A stretch of 64,000 nt of DNA. Source: CBDDHT01 sp965227905 (GTDB lineage Bacteria > Pseudomonadota > Alphaproteobacteria > Rhizobiales > Methyloligellaceae). The notes under the pieces were generated by a model, which did no database searches, was not told where the DNA came from, and saw only the letters and a list, made by a program, of their open reading frames with translations. A program made the translations under genes and the position numbers. The stretch covers positions 1,364,001 to 1,428,000 of the forward strand of contig OZ245780.1 in assembly GCA_965227905.1 (NCBI GenBank), in the 5' to 3' direction. Shown piece after piece: positions 28,140-37,616 of this stretch. Every line of letters starts with the position of its first letter. Within the stretch, counting starts at the first letter, position 1.

Positions 28140-29003
28140 TTACGGCTTCGCGGTAACTGGGAACGGCGGGGCCTCGGCCATAACGAGAATTGAAATCCGT
28201 CGGTTCGACGCCAGGAAGGGATCGTCCGGAAACAGCGGTTCCGCATCGGCTTTTCCGGTGACGGAATGGAACTGATTATGACGGATTCCGCCTGACGAAA
28301 GGATGCGGCGCGCGGCGCGTGCCCGGTCGGCCGAGAGATCCCATAGCGAGTACCCGGGACGGTCATACATGCGCGAGGCATCCGTATGACCCGTGATTGC
28401 AATGCGGTTGGGCAGGGCTTTCAGAACCGTGCCCATCTTCTTCAGGAGCTTGCGTGTGCGCTCATAAGGTTCAGGTGACCCTTGTGGAAACATGGACCGG
28501 CCCTCCTGATCGACGAGCTGAATGTGCAGTCCTTCAGGCGTCTCCTCGACAAGCAGGCTTTCAGACAGTTCATGAATCTCAGGAAGTTCGCGCCACGCCT
28601 GGCGGAGCGAAGCTGCCGCAACGGCAAACTGACGCGGACGCTCTATGTCGGTCCGTTCGATATCATGGGTGTTCGCTTCCGGCCCCTGCTTACTCTTCAT
28701 GTCATGGCGCTCGGCGGCGAAGTCGCTATCCGTTTCCTTGGGGATCGGGGCGACGGCACGGACGTAATCGCGAACCGGTGACCCTTCCTTCTCGATCATC
28801 CCCGCTTTTCGGGCGACATATTTGATGCCGAAAGCTTCGCGCATCGAGCCCGCGACCACCTGCAATTTTTCTTTGTCCTGAATCGAGAAGGAGATGATGA
28901 GAACAAAGAAACAGACAAGGATCGACATGAGATCGGCGAAGGTTACCAGCCATTCCGGAATGTCCGATCCGCCTCCACCACCACCTGCTTTTTGCCGTGC
29001 CAT
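28140..29003 (-). CDS. motB: Flagellar motor protein, PomB/MotB type
   Basis: A 287-residue B subunit of an ion-driven flagellar stator. The single transmembrane segment WLVTFADLMSILVCFFVLII carries the ion-binding aspartate in TFADLM. A linker (about residues 60-150) leads to an OmpA-like peptidoglycan-binding domain with NRIAITGHTDASRMYDR, LSADRARAARRIL and RRISI. The start is the ATG at 29003, with GGAGAAG upstream (MARQKAGGGGGG...); the frame extends further but overlaps the end of motA. It follows motA by 22 bases, so the pair is one operon. Whether it uses H+ or Na+ cannot be read off. Confidence 0.9.
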   Translation of the reverse strand: MARQKAGGGGGGSDIPEWLVTFADLMSILVCFFVLIISFSIQDKEKLQVVAGSMREAFGIKYVARKAGMIEKEGSPVRDYVRAVAPIPKETDSDFAAERHDMKSKQGPEANTHDIERTDIERPRQFAVAAASLRQAWRELPEIHELSESLLVEETPEGLHIQLVDQEGRSMFPQGSPEPYERTRKLLKKMGTVLKALPNRIAITGHTDASRMYDRPGYSLWDLSADRARAARRILSSGGIRHNQFHSVTGKADAEPLFPDDPFLASNRRISILVMAEAPPFPVTAKP

Positions 29004-29025
29004 GTGACTTCTCCAGTCCTCCGCT

Positions 29026-29802
29026 TTACGCAGCGGCTCCTTCGGCAACCAGTTCGGCGCGTTGCTTGTCAGTCATATAGGCCTGCAGCATTTCCCGGAT
29101 CACATTGGGGTTCTTGCCCGCCCGCAACTGCATGATTCCGTCGATCGTCAAGGTAGAGTTGAGGTCTTCGATCTTGCCCTTTGTGGACAGCTTGTCGGCG
29201 ATCGGCAGACAAACAAGGTTGGCAATGACGGCGCCATAGAGCGTCGTCAGCAGAGCAACGGCCATAGCCGGTCCGATTGCAGCCGGATCGTCCATGGTGG
29301 AGAGCATTTGCACCAGACCGACCAATGTCCCGATCATCCCGAAGGCCGGGGCCGCATCACCCAGTGATTTGTAGATGAGTTTGCCTTCTTCCAGCCGATC
29401 CAAATAGAGATCGCGTTCGCGTTCCAGCGTTTCGAAGATAACGTCTTCCTCGTAACCGTCAGAGACGAATTGAGCGCCTTTTTTTAGGAGTTCGTCTTCG
29501 ATGTCGACATTCTCCAGGCCAAGCGGTCCCTCCTTGCGCACGACGTCCGCGAGCCGCGCGATCTCGTCGATCATATCCTTGGCGTCTTTGTTCTTGTGGG
29601 TGAACGCCACCTTGCCGCCAAGGGCAAGAGCTTGAAAGACTTTGGCCAGAGGAAACCTGATGACCGTCGCTGCCAAACCACCGCCAACCACAATGCAAAG
29701 CGACGGGATGTTGACGAAAGTACCGGGATTGCCGCCCATCAGGATGGCTATCCCGACGACCAGACTCCCCGCCACAATGCCGATGATTGTTGCGATATCC
29801 AT
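29026..29802 (-). CDS. motA: Flagellar motor protein, PomA/MotA type
   Basis: A 258-residue A subunit of the stator with four hydrophobic helices (ATIIGIVAGSLVVGIAILMG, IPSLCIVVGGGLAATVI and two in the second half). FGMIGTLVGLVQMLSTM and AVALLTTLYGAVIANLVCLP match the conserved MotA/PomA motifs, and the cytoplasmic loop (FETLERERDLYLDRLEEG) is also in place. The short form resembles PomA rather than E. coli MotA. It is followed directly by motB. No other flagellar genes are nearby, so regulation by a distant flagellar cascade is assumed, not seen. Confidence 0.92.
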   Translation of the reverse strand: MDIATIIGIVAGSLVVGIAILMGGNPGTFVNIPSLCIVVGGGLAATVIRFPLAKVFQALALGGKVAFTHKNKDAKDMIDEIARLADVVRKEGPLGLENVDIEDELLKKGAQFVSDGYEEDVIFETLERERDLYLDRLEEGKLIYKSLGDAAPAFGMIGTLVGLVQMLSTMDDPAAIGPAMAVALLTTLYGAVIANLVCLPIADKLSTKGKIEDLNSTLTIDGIMQLRAGKNPNVIREMLQAYMTDKQRAELVAEGAAA

Positions 29803-30134
29803 GACTGAACCGACCCGTTTTCTGCCACCTCTGCGGGTTCATTGCCCGCCCCATGCGCAAGATCATAGGCTTCATGTCATAAACAAAACCTAATTGTCGG
29901 GCGTTCTGAAGTGCTTCGATCAATTCTGTCTGAGTATGCAGGGTGCCAGAGAGTATGAATTCGAGAAGTATATCTTGTTTTATAGGATATTTTGATTTGA
30001 ATAGATGGGTTAATAAAGGGTTTTTCGGGTATTGAATTGCATTCTTGCATTAAGGCCTTGCTAACCAAACGTAGCGATTGCCGTTGCCCGCATGGTGGCA
30101 AGGCGAAATTCGATCATTCCAAAGAGGCGGCGTG
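29803..30134. other. AT-rich intergenic region upstream of motA
   Basis: No gene was found. Bases 29975-30030 are markedly AT-rich against the surrounding sequence, which suits a promoter region for the divergent or downstream minus-strand genes, but I cannot assign a defined -35/-10 pair. Confidence 0.5.
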
Positions 30135-30389
30135 TCAGTGCTCGCGAGGCGTGATAGGTAGCGGCTCGTCGTCATGTTCGGATGCGGGTTCGCCCGGCTC
30201 GTAGTCGTCTGTTTCGTCAGACGTGACAACAGAGCGTGCGCCTCTATAGGTCGCGCGGCCGACGGCACCGACACCCTTTGCGGTCGTCTTGACTGCGGTG
30301 GTCGTGACGGATGCTGCAGTGCCGACAACAGCGACGGCGGCACAGCCTCCCAGGAGGAAGGCGAGCAGTCCCAAACTGAAAAGTGGCAT
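30135..30389 (-). CDS. Small lipoprotein of unknown function
   Basis: An 84-residue precursor with a lipoprotein signal: hydrophobic SLGLLAFLLGG and lipobox LLGGC at about residues 12-16. The mature part is a Val/Thr/Ala-rich stretch (VAVVGTAASVTTTAVKTTAK) then an acidic tail. It resembles small conserved alphaproteobacterial lipoproteins without assigned function. I chose the ATG at 30389; the frame continues upstream to 30437 without a plausible ribosome site. Confidence 0.7.
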   Translation of the reverse strand: MPLFSLGLLAFLLGGCAAVAVVGTAASVTTTAVKTTAKGVGAVGRATYRGARSVVTSDETDDYEPGEPASEHDDEPLPITPREH

Positions 30390-30513
30390 ACGCAAGACCC
30401 CCGCCGACACCCAGACCCTACTCGGAGACAGCTCCAAGAATGGCGAAGTGTTGCCGGGGCAGCCTTAACGCGGGCCTAAGCAAACTGGTTAGTAAAGGGT
30501 TACGATGTCTGCT

Positions 30514-31542
30514 CTATGCCACTCCGGCACGCAGCAAATCGTGTACGTGAATGATGCCGACGGGTTTGCCGTCTTCGGTCACGAACAAGGCGGTAATGGC
30601 GGAGGCATTGACAATCTCGAGTGCAGCGCTTGCAAGCGTATCGGGTGAGACCGATTTGGGATTGCCGGTCATGATCTCTTCTGCTGTCGCGGTCAGAAGT
30701 TCCGGACCCATTTTCCGGCGCAAATCGCCGTCGGTTACAATGCCAACCAGTCGGCCTTCGGCATCGACGACGCCCAGGCACCCAAGGCTTTTCTCCGTCA
30801 TCGTCACAAGCGCATCGCTCATAACGGTGTCCAGACCGGCAAGTGGAATTTGATCGTCGCGGTGCATCAGATCGGAAACATATTTTAGGCGTGCGCCAAG
30901 TTGCCCGCCCGGATGAAACGTTTTGAAATCGCTTGCCGTGAAGCCCTTGCTTTCTAGGAGCGCGATGGCGAGGCAATCTCCGAGCGCAACCTGCATGACC
31001 GTCGACGTTGTCGGTGCGAGACCGTGAGGGCAGGCCTCGCTCGCTTTGGGAAGCGCAAGCGTGATTTCCGCAGCGTTGGCGAGCGTGCTGTCGGCCCGTG
31101 AGGTCACCGCAATCAGAGGGACGGCAAACCGGCGCGAGTAATTGATGAGGCTCGTCAGTTCCAGTGTCTCGCCGGACCAGGAAAAGGCCAGCACCACATC
31201 GTTCGGCGTGACCATTCCAAGATCGCCGTGACTGGCCTCGCTCGGATGGACAAAAGATGCCGGGGTTCCTGTCGAAGCAAGCGTCGCCGCAACTTTCTGA
31301 CCGACATGGCCGCTCTTACCCATGCCGGTTACAATCACGCGACCTGTTGCAGCGCGAATGGTATCGACGGCGTCGGCGAAGGATTGAGACAGTCCGTTGG
31401 CAAGCGCATCTTCGATCGCCTTCAGACCTTTCCCTTCAAGCGCCAATGTGCGCTGGGCGGACTCCAGCAGCATGTCGTGCTGCGCAATGGCATCGTTTCC
31501 GTCGGTCTTCCGCGATACAGCCATGGTCATTAGGCGATTCAT
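30514..31542 (-). CDS. kdsD: Arabinose-5-phosphate isomerase (KdsD/KpsF/GutQ family)
   Basis: A 342-residue sugar isomerase that makes D-arabinose-5-phosphate from ribulose-5-phosphate, the first step to KDO of lipopolysaccharide. An N-terminal SIS domain (VIVTGMGKSGHVGQKVAATL, FVHPSEASHGDLGMV, LAFSWSGETLEL) is followed by HGLAPTTSTVMQVALGDCLA and two C-terminal CBS domains (YVSDLMHRDDQIP..., ATAEEIMTGNPKSVSPD...). The start is uncertain within a few codons: ATG at 31542, 31530 or 31524. The longer frame to 31740 overlaps the divergent outer-membrane gene. It lies beside galU and galE, consistent with polysaccharide synthesis. Confidence 0.93.
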   Translation of the reverse strand: MNRLMTMAVSRKTDGNDAIAQHDMLLESAQRTLALEGKGLKAIEDALANGLSQSFADAVDTIRAATGRVIVTGMGKSGHVGQKVAATLASTGTPASFVHPSEASHGDLGMVTPNDVVLAFSWSGETLELTSLINYSRRFAVPLIAVTSRADSTLANAAEITLALPKASEACPHGLAPTTSTVMQVALGDCLAIALLESKGFTASDFKTFHPGGQLGARLKYVSDLMHRDDQIPLAGLDTVMSDALVTMTEKSLGCLGVVDAEGRLVGIVTDGDLRRKMGPELLTATAEEIMTGNPKSVSPDTLASAALEIVNASAITALFVTEDGKPVGIIHVHDLLRAGVA

Positions 31543-31788
31543 CTTTCTGGGCGGGACTGCCCGATTCTCATTTGTGCGACGGTAGCGTCGTTCTGTGTCT
31601 TTGTCTGTACTTGTCCGGCCATTCTTTCGGCCGGGCAATGGACATTTCACTTCGGTAAACGCTCCTTTAACCCGTGTGCCACTACGATCCAACCGACAAA
31701 GGTCTGACAATCGTCGCGACCTGTGGTTGCGTGTGCACACCCTGACCCGATCAAAGGGCCCTCTGTGCGCCGCTCGGAGTTGTTGAAA

Positions 31789-33249
31789 GTGGTGAAAACG
31801 GAGCGATTCCTGGGATCGACCATTGCGCCTCTGCTGTTGGCGGCGGCGTTCGGTGTCGTATGGAACGGTCCATTGGCGGCGCAGGAGAGGCCGCCGCGGC
31901 CATTCAACGAACTTGATCCCAGTTTCGAGCGTGGTGCCGACGACAGTGCAGACGGCGCGGCAGAGCGTGACGATACCGAGGATGAAGACGACGCCGATGC
32001 TGGCGAACGCAGCACTCCGCGCGCAGAAACCATTACGACCGTGCCTGATGATTCGGCTCTACAGACAGAAACGGCAGGTGAAATCGCACCGTTGGAGGAT
32101 CCCGATCCAGAGCCCGGCCCCTATGATCCTCTGGGGATCAGAATGGGCAGCTTTCTGCTGTTTCCTGAAATCAGCATTGAAAACCAATACACGGACAATG
32201 TCCTGGAATCCGCGACGCAACGCCGTGCCGATCGCGCCACGATCGTCGAGCCGAATCTGCGCATACGCTCGAATTGGTCTCGCCATGAAGTCGATGCCAG
32301 CGTTGGAATGGTTCGTAGTTTCTACGATGAGTTCACGTCGGAAAATGACGATGCGTTCGATGCACAATTTCGAGGTCGGCTCGATATTCGCCGTCGGACA
32401 AATCTTGAAACAGAGCTCTCTTACAGCACCGAACAGGAAAGTCGGAGCGACGTCGATTTTCCCTCTGGTGCTGCCGATCGTCCGGATGAAACCAATCGCA
32501 GTGCTTCGCTTGCACTAACCCATCGGATCAATCATGTGACCGCACGCCTTCGCGGTGAGGTTTCGGATGAGGAGTTCGGCGATGTCACACTTTTGGCGGG
32601 GGGGACGACCGACAACAATGAACGCAACAATGTGCAGCGGGAGCTCAGTCTCCGTCTGGCCTATGCATTCCGACCGGATGTCAGTTTGTTTGTTGAGGGG
32701 AGCGGCAATGACATCAATTTCGATATTCTCCCCGCTGGCGAGCCGACACGGAACTCGACCGGGTATGAAGTCGTCGGCGGCTTCAGCTTTGAGATCGGTG
32801 GCAAGGTCAGCGGTGAAGTTGGTGTTGGCTATGCCCGGCAATTCGCAGATTCCTCGGCTCTGGCCGGCATGGAAAAGCCGATCGTTCGGGCTGATCTGAC
32901 CTGGCGTGCGACCGGATTGACGACAGTCAATTTCGCTGCTGATTCGCAGATTGATGGAACGACGGTTTCCGACTCCATCGGATCGCGAACCCAGACTCTC
33001 GACTTTTCCGTCGAGCACCTGCTTCGCCGTAATCTGATCCTTGCGGCCGGAGTGAATATTGAATTTGAGGACTTCGCCGGCTCCGAATTCCAGCAGACCG
33101 ACGTGACCACGGCGCTTGGCGTAGAATATTTGCTCAATCGATCCGTCGCGCTAACGGCCGACTATGAGCATACTGAGTTTTCGAGCACGAATGAGGGCGA
33201 CGACTATACGGAAAACCAGATCCAAGTCGGTGTTCGTGTGCGGCGCTGA
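31789..33249 (+). CDS. Outer-membrane beta-barrel protein
   Basis: A 486-residue secreted protein. The signal peptide is IAPLLLAAAFGVVWNGPLAAQ. It is followed by a long acidic, low-complexity linker (about residues 35-95; DDSADGAAERDDTEDEDDAD) and then a barrel of alternating hydrophobic strands. Visible strands include IGSFLLFPEISIENQYTDNV-type starts, LNLRIRSNW-type repeats, AYAFRPDVSLFVEGSG and VALTADYEHTEF, and the C-terminus is QIQVGVRVRR. It resembles the outer-membrane proteins encoded in exopolysaccharide and capsule clusters, which fits the adjacent kdsD, galU and galE. The start is likely the GTG at 31789 with GGAG nine bases before; the frame is open from 31723. Confidence 0.75.
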   Translation: MVKTERFLGSTIAPLLLAAAFGVVWNGPLAAQERPPRPFNELDPSFERGADDSADGAAERDDTEDEDDADAGERSTPRAETITTVPDDSALQTETAGEIAPLEDPDPEPGPYDPLGIRMGSFLLFPEISIENQYTDNVLESATQRRADRATIVEPNLRIRSNWSRHEVDASVGMVRSFYDEFTSENDDAFDAQFRGRLDIRRRTNLETELSYSTEQESRSDVDFPSGAADRPDETNRSASLALTHRINHVTARLRGEVSDEEFGDVTLLAGGTTDNNERNNVQRELSLRLAYAFRPDVSLFVEGSGNDINFDILPAGEPTRNSTGYEVVGGFSFEIGGKVSGEVGVGYARQFADSSALAGMEKPIVRADLTWRATGLTTVNFAADSQIDGTTVSDSIGSRTQTLDFSVEHLLRRNLILAAGVNIEFEDFAGSEFQQTDVTTALGVEYLLNRSVALTADYEHTEFSSTNEGDDYTENQIQVGVRVRR

Positions 33250-33278
33250 GATCGCGCGGCGAGATTTCTACTCGAATG

Positions 33279-34151
33279 TCACAAAAGTTTCCTGAGGGAC
33301 TCCAGGAAGGCATGACCAATGTCCTCGCGCTTCAGCGCAAAAGCGACATTGGCCGTTAGGAATCCGACTTTGGAACCGCAGTCGAAACTCTTGCCGTCAT
33401 AGACAAGTGCGGTGAACTGCTGGTTCTCCAGAAGTTTCACCATGGCGTCGGTTATCTGGATTTCACCACCGGCACCGCGTTCGCCCATTGCCAGAATGTC
33501 GAAAATCTCGGGCTGTAGGATATAGCGGCCCATGATGATCAGGTTCGAAGGTGCTGTGCCAGGTGCCGGCTTCTCGACCATGCCCGTAACCGGAAAGACG
33601 CGCCCGTCGCCCTCGCCGATCGAAACGATGCCATATTGGTGGGCATCTTCCGGGGCCACTTCCTCTACGGCGATGATATTGCCGCCGCGGTCGTTGTAGA
33701 GCTCAAGCATCTGCGCCATGCAGCCCTTTGAATCCGATTGAACGAGGACATCGGGCAACAGGAGCGCAAAAGGTTCGCGGCCGACGATGTCGCGCGCGCA
33801 CCAGACCGCATGGCCGAGGCCATGAGGAACCTGTTGACGGGTAAAGCTCGTTTGGCCGGGACCGGGAAGGTGTTCGCGAAGCATCGTCAGTTCTTCGGTC
33901 TTTCCTCGTTCGTGCAAGACCGCTTCCAGTTCGAACTGCTTGTCGAAATGGTCTTCAATGACGCCCTTGTTCCGGCCTGTAACGAAGATGAAATGCTCGA
34001 TGCCGGCTTCGCGTGCCTCGTCGACGACATGCTGGATCAACGGACGGTCGACCACCGTCAGCATTTCTTTCGGCATCGCTTTCGTGGCTGGCAAAAAGCG
34101 TGTGCCCAGCCCAGCCACGGGAAAGACGGCTTTTCGGATCGGTTTGTGCAT
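33279..34151 (-). CDS. galU: UTP-glucose-1-phosphate uridylyltransferase
   Basis: A 290-residue nucleotidyltransferase making UDP-glucose for cell-surface polysaccharides. The N-terminal KAVFPVAGLGTRFLPATKAM contains the nucleotide-binding signature. PLIQHVVDEA, LPDVLVQSDS and the sugar-phosphate segment FDCGSKVGFL are also in place. I placed the start at 34151, where MHKPIRKAV begins; a longer frame to 34187 has no family match. It is convergent with the outer-membrane barrel gene. Confidence 0.96.
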   Translation of the reverse strand: MHKPIRKAVFPVAGLGTRFLPATKAMPKEMLTVVDRPLIQHVVDEAREAGIEHFIFVTGRNKGVIEDHFDKQFELEAVLHERGKTEELTMLREHLPGPGQTSFTRQQVPHGLGHAVWCARDIVGREPFALLLPDVLVQSDSKGCMAQMLELYNDRGGNIIAVEEVAPEDAHQYGIVSIGEGDGRVFPVTGMVEKPAPGTAPSNLIIMGRYILQPEIFDILAMGERGAGGEIQITDAMVKLLENQQFTALVYDGKSFDCGSKVGFLTANVAFALKREDIGHAFLESLRKLL

Positions 34152-34322
34152 AACGGCAGGCTCTATCACAGCGCGATTAAGTGTCAATTAAGGGTGATTC
34201 ACGGAATCGCGAGGAATTCTGCCCAAAACCAGTGCCTGGAGCATGGCAATTACGCTCGGTAAACCTCTGACATTCATACTTTCTCTATGTGCCGGAACGG
34301 TCCGGCCGATCGGAGATCAGTC

Positions 34323-35363
34323 ATGAGCGTGTTGGTAACGGGCGGTGCCGGATACATCGGCAGCCATATGGTTTTGCAATTGCTGGATGCCGGCGAGGAT
34401 GTCGTCGTTCTCGATAATCTGTCGACTGGATTTCGCTGGGCCGTGCCGGATGCTGCGAAGCTTGTGGTTGGCGATGTTGCAGACCAGGCCTTGGTCTCGA
34501 AGACCGTGCGAGCGAATGCCGTAGATTCGATCATTCACTTTGCCGGCTCTATCGTGGTGCCGGATTCCGTGAGCGATCCGCTCGGCTACTACGATAACAA
34601 TACCGTCAAGACGCGTTCGTTGATCGAGAGTGCCGTTGAGCTGAAAGTACCCAACTTTATCTTTTCATCGACGGCCGCCGTCTATGGCATGCCGGATGTG
34701 AATCCGGTCACCGAGGACGTTTCGCTCAATCCTATATCGCCCTATGGCTCATCGAAGATGATGAGCGAGATGATGCTCCGCGATACGGCAGCAGCTTTTC
34801 CGATCCGTTATGTCGCGCTGCGCTATTTCAATGTCGCCGGCGCCGACCCTCTGGGACGCGGCGGACAATCGATGCCGAAAGCCACGCATCTGATCAAAGT
34901 GGCCTCACAGGCTGCTCTCGGGCAGCGGCCGTACCTTGAGGTCTATGGTACCGATTATCCAACCGAAGATGGGACCTGTATCCGCGACTACATCCATGTC
35001 AGCGATCTTGCGAATGCTCATTCGGCAGCGCTTTCGCATTTGCGTCGGGGGGGAGAATCGCTCGTCCTGAATTGCGGCTATGGGCGAGGACACTCGGTTC
35101 TTGCGGTTATCGACGCGGTAAAGAAAGCTTCCGGCCGCAGCTTTGACGTCCGGCTTGCAGATCGTCGCCCCGGTGACCCTGCCGCGCTGGTCGCCGGAGC
35201 GGACCGCATTCGCGAGGTCTTGGGCTGGACGCCGGAACGTGACGATCTGGATCAAATCGTTGCCGATGCATTTGCTTGGGAAGAACGGCTCGAAATAGCA
35301 GCCGAACTCGTTCCTGCAAGCCCAAGCGCACCAGTCCATGAAGAGGCTCTCGCGGCCTCATAG
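34323..35363 (+). CDS. galE: UDP-glucose 4-epimerase
   Basis: A 346-residue short-chain dehydrogenase-type epimerase interconverting UDP-glucose and UDP-galactose. The NAD-binding GGAGYIGSH is at residues 7-15, the catalytic serine is in FIFSSTAAVYG, and the YxxxK motif is YGSSK. The substrate-binding RYFNVAGADPLGRGG and the family's CIRDYIHVSDLANAH are intact. It starts at the ATG at 34323 after GGAGATC. It is divergent from galU and uses the UDP-glucose that GalU makes. The last 20 residues (Ala/Pro-rich) exceed the E. coli enzyme. Confidence 0.96.
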   Translation: MSVLVTGGAGYIGSHMVLQLLDAGEDVVVLDNLSTGFRWAVPDAAKLVVGDVADQALVSKTVRANAVDSIIHFAGSIVVPDSVSDPLGYYDNNTVKTRSLIESAVELKVPNFIFSSTAAVYGMPDVNPVTEDVSLNPISPYGSSKMMSEMMLRDTAAAFPIRYVALRYFNVAGADPLGRGGQSMPKATHLIKVASQAALGQRPYLEVYGTDYPTEDGTCIRDYIHVSDLANAHSAALSHLRRGGESLVLNCGYGRGHSVLAVIDAVKKASGRSFDVRLADRRPGDPAALVAGADRIREVLGWTPERDDLDQIVADAFAWEERLEIAAELVPASPSAPVHEEALAAS

Positions 35364-35953
35364 GTCAATCCGCAGCGTCAGGTCCGCTTCTCCAGTCTTG
35401 GCTATATCGGCTGCATGAAATGGCAGCCGGGAATCAATCCGTGGTCGCCGCATTCACTCGAATTGCATGAACGTGATCGTGGATGCGACGCTGCGTCGCC
35501 GGCTTGGATCCTTCCGTGAATTCGGCTTCATTGTCGATCGTAGCGGATCGGACAGTGCTGACTTGCGTCGTCTGAGCAATTCCAATAGGAAATATGACGG
35601 CGAAAAGTGCGGAAAATGGTCGGTTAATGAACCGTTTACCACAATATTGTCATACAAAGTTCGCAGATTGCACTGGTTGAACTCGTCGCTCGGTCGCGGC
35701 GATTTGACCTCTGCCGATGGAAAATCTCGCCAGCAGGCGCAGGATCAGTTAGTTTAGCGTCCGAACTAATTCGTCAAGGATCGACGTGCGGGAGAGAATG
35801 CCATCTCAACCCATCATTTGCTGAGCAGGGTATTGGGGACCGGTTCCCGGAAGCACTGCCGTCGATCTCTCAGTTGGAAATGTCTTCGGTTGGGCCTCCC
35901 GTCTCGGATGCTGATGGGATTGCCAGAGACCAAGACGAATGAGGCATTGCATT
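35364..35953. other. Intergenic region between galE and the radical SAM gene
   Basis: No supported gene was found in these 590 bases. A 96-codon frame at 35467-35757 has weak, non-protein-like composition and no ribosome site. A short inverted repeat TTAGTT-N9-AACTAA lies at 35749-35769. Confidence 0.5.
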
Positions 35954-37540
35954 ATGGCTGACATCGTCATCATCAATCCGCGGTTCGAAAGCTCCTTCTG
36001 GGGTATGGAGGATGCGGTCGACTTGATGGGCAAGCGCGCTAATCTTCCTGTATCGTGCCTTCCGCTGCTGGCAGCGCTCGTCCCTGATGGACATGACGTC
36101 ACGATCGTCGACGAAAATGTCCAGGAGGTCGACTACGAGCGATTGGGCAAGGCCGACCTTGTCTGCATTACCGGCATGAGCATCCAGTTCAATCGGATGA
36201 AAGAGATTCTGGCCGAGGCGCGCGCGCGCGGCACGATGACAGCCGTCGGTGGCGCCCACGCGACGGTCATGGAACACGACTTCGACGGACTGACCGATGT
36301 GCTCTTCGTCGGCGAGGCGGATGAGACTTGGCCGCAGTTCATCAATGAATGGCAGGAAGGAAAACACGCGTCCCGCTATGTGCAGGACAACAAGACGGAT
36401 ATGTCGACCCTGCCAACGCCCCGGCTCGATCTGCTCAAGTCCAAGGAATATATGTTCGGCAGCATGCAGATTTCACGTGGCTGCCCATTCACCTGCGAAT
36501 TCTGCGACATCATCGTGACGTTCGGCCGGCGTCCGCGATTGAAGGAAAGTGCGCAAGTCCTGCGTGAACTCGATACAATGGTCGAGGCGGGCTTCCAGAT
36601 CGTCTTTGTCGTCGACGACAATTTCATCGGCAACAAGAAGGCGATCAAGCCGATCATCCAGGACATTATCGACTGGCAGCAGGCCAACGCCTATCCGTTG
36701 ACGCTTTTCACGGAAGCGTCCCTCGATCTCGCCGAGGATCCGGAGCTCATGGAAATGATGGGCAAGGCCAACTTCCAAAGTGTCTTCGTCGGCATCGAGA
36801 GCCCGAACGAAGAGGCGCTGAAAGAAACCAAGAAGCTGCAGAATGTGCGCCCGCGCGATGGAACGATCTACGATCGGATCCGCCGCATCCAGGATGCAGG
36901 CCTCGAAGTCTGGTGCGGCATGATCCTCGGCTTCGACAATGACGACAAATCATCGTTCCACACGATGCCGGACTTCCTGCATGAGACACGCATCGGCAAC
37001 GCGCTGATCGGCATTCTCTATGCCATACCGACGACGCCTCTTTATGCGCGGTTGAAGAAAGATGGCCGCCTGAACAATGTTGAAGACACAAAGCGCTTCG
37101 GGACGAACATTGTTCCCGTCGGTATGACACGCGAAGAATTGCGGGACGGTTTCGTCAAAGTGATGACGGACGTTTATGACCGGGATGCCTATTTCGACCG
37201 GCTCGACAGACTGTTCCTTGAGGACGGCTTTCAATACGCGGTCCACAAGCTTCCCTATTGGAAAGAGAACAGGCTGGCGTGGGCCAAGCGCTGCGCAGGA
37301 AACTGGGTGAAGTTCCTCTATATCTTCAATCGGCTGATGAAGAAGGTCGAAGATGAAGAGCTTCGCAACGAGTATCGTCGTCGCATGCGGCGGATCATGC
37401 GCGCTCGCTACAAAGAACCGCATATCCTCTTCATCTATTCCATTAAAGTCGCCATGCACTACCACTTCCGGAACCTGGCTGACATGATGGCGGAAGAGTG
37501 GGAAGAATCCCGCGAAGTAATCATGGATCGCGCGGCCTGA
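35954..37540 (+). CDS. B12-binding radical SAM protein (DUF4070/HpnP-like)
   Basis: A 528-residue enzyme with an N-terminal cobalamin-binding domain (about 1-140: VIINPRFESSFWG, LPLLAALVPDGHDVTIVDEN, TAVGGAHATVM) and a radical SAM core whose CxxxCxxC cluster motif is RGCPFTCEFCDI at about 175-186. A C-terminal DUF4070-type region (MTREELRDGF, RMMK-like helices) follows. This layout matches the family that includes the hopanoid 2-methylase HpnP, but other DUF4070 members methylate or rearrange other lipids or cofactors, so HpnP is not claimed. The start is the ATG at 35954 with GAGG upstream. It is 76 bases before the first lytic transglycosylase. Confidence 0.85.
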   Translation: MADIVIINPRFESSFWGMEDAVDLMGKRANLPVSCLPLLAALVPDGHDVTIVDENVQEVDYERLGKADLVCITGMSIQFNRMKEILAEARARGTMTAVGGAHATVMEHDFDGLTDVLFVGEADETWPQFINEWQEGKHASRYVQDNKTDMSTLPTPRLDLLKSKEYMFGSMQISRGCPFTCEFCDIIVTFGRRPRLKESAQVLRELDTMVEAGFQIVFVVDDNFIGNKKAIKPIIQDIIDWQQANAYPLTLFTEASLDLAEDPELMEMMGKANFQSVFVGIESPNEEALKETKKLQNVRPRDGTIYDRIRRIQDAGLEVWCGMILGFDNDDKSSFHTMPDFLHETRIGNALIGILYAIPTTPLYARLKKDGRLNNVEDTKRFGTNIVPVGMTREELRDGFVKVMTDVYDRDAYFDRLDRLFLEDGFQYAVHKLPYWKENRLAWAKRCAGNWVKFLYIFNRLMKKVEDEELRNEYRRRMRRIMRARYKEPHILFIYSIKVAMHYHFRNLADMMAEEWEESREVIMDRAA

Positions 37541-37616
37541 TAACGGGTCGCCTGGGATTTCAACAGGCCGGGTTCATCGTCTTTTCATTGCGGCCGCGGC
37601 AGGGTCACAGGAACGG

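Noticed and set aside
35467..35757. 96-codon plus-strand open frame between galE and the radical SAM gene
   Set aside because: No ribosome binding site, no recognisable domain and composition unlike the neighbouring genes.
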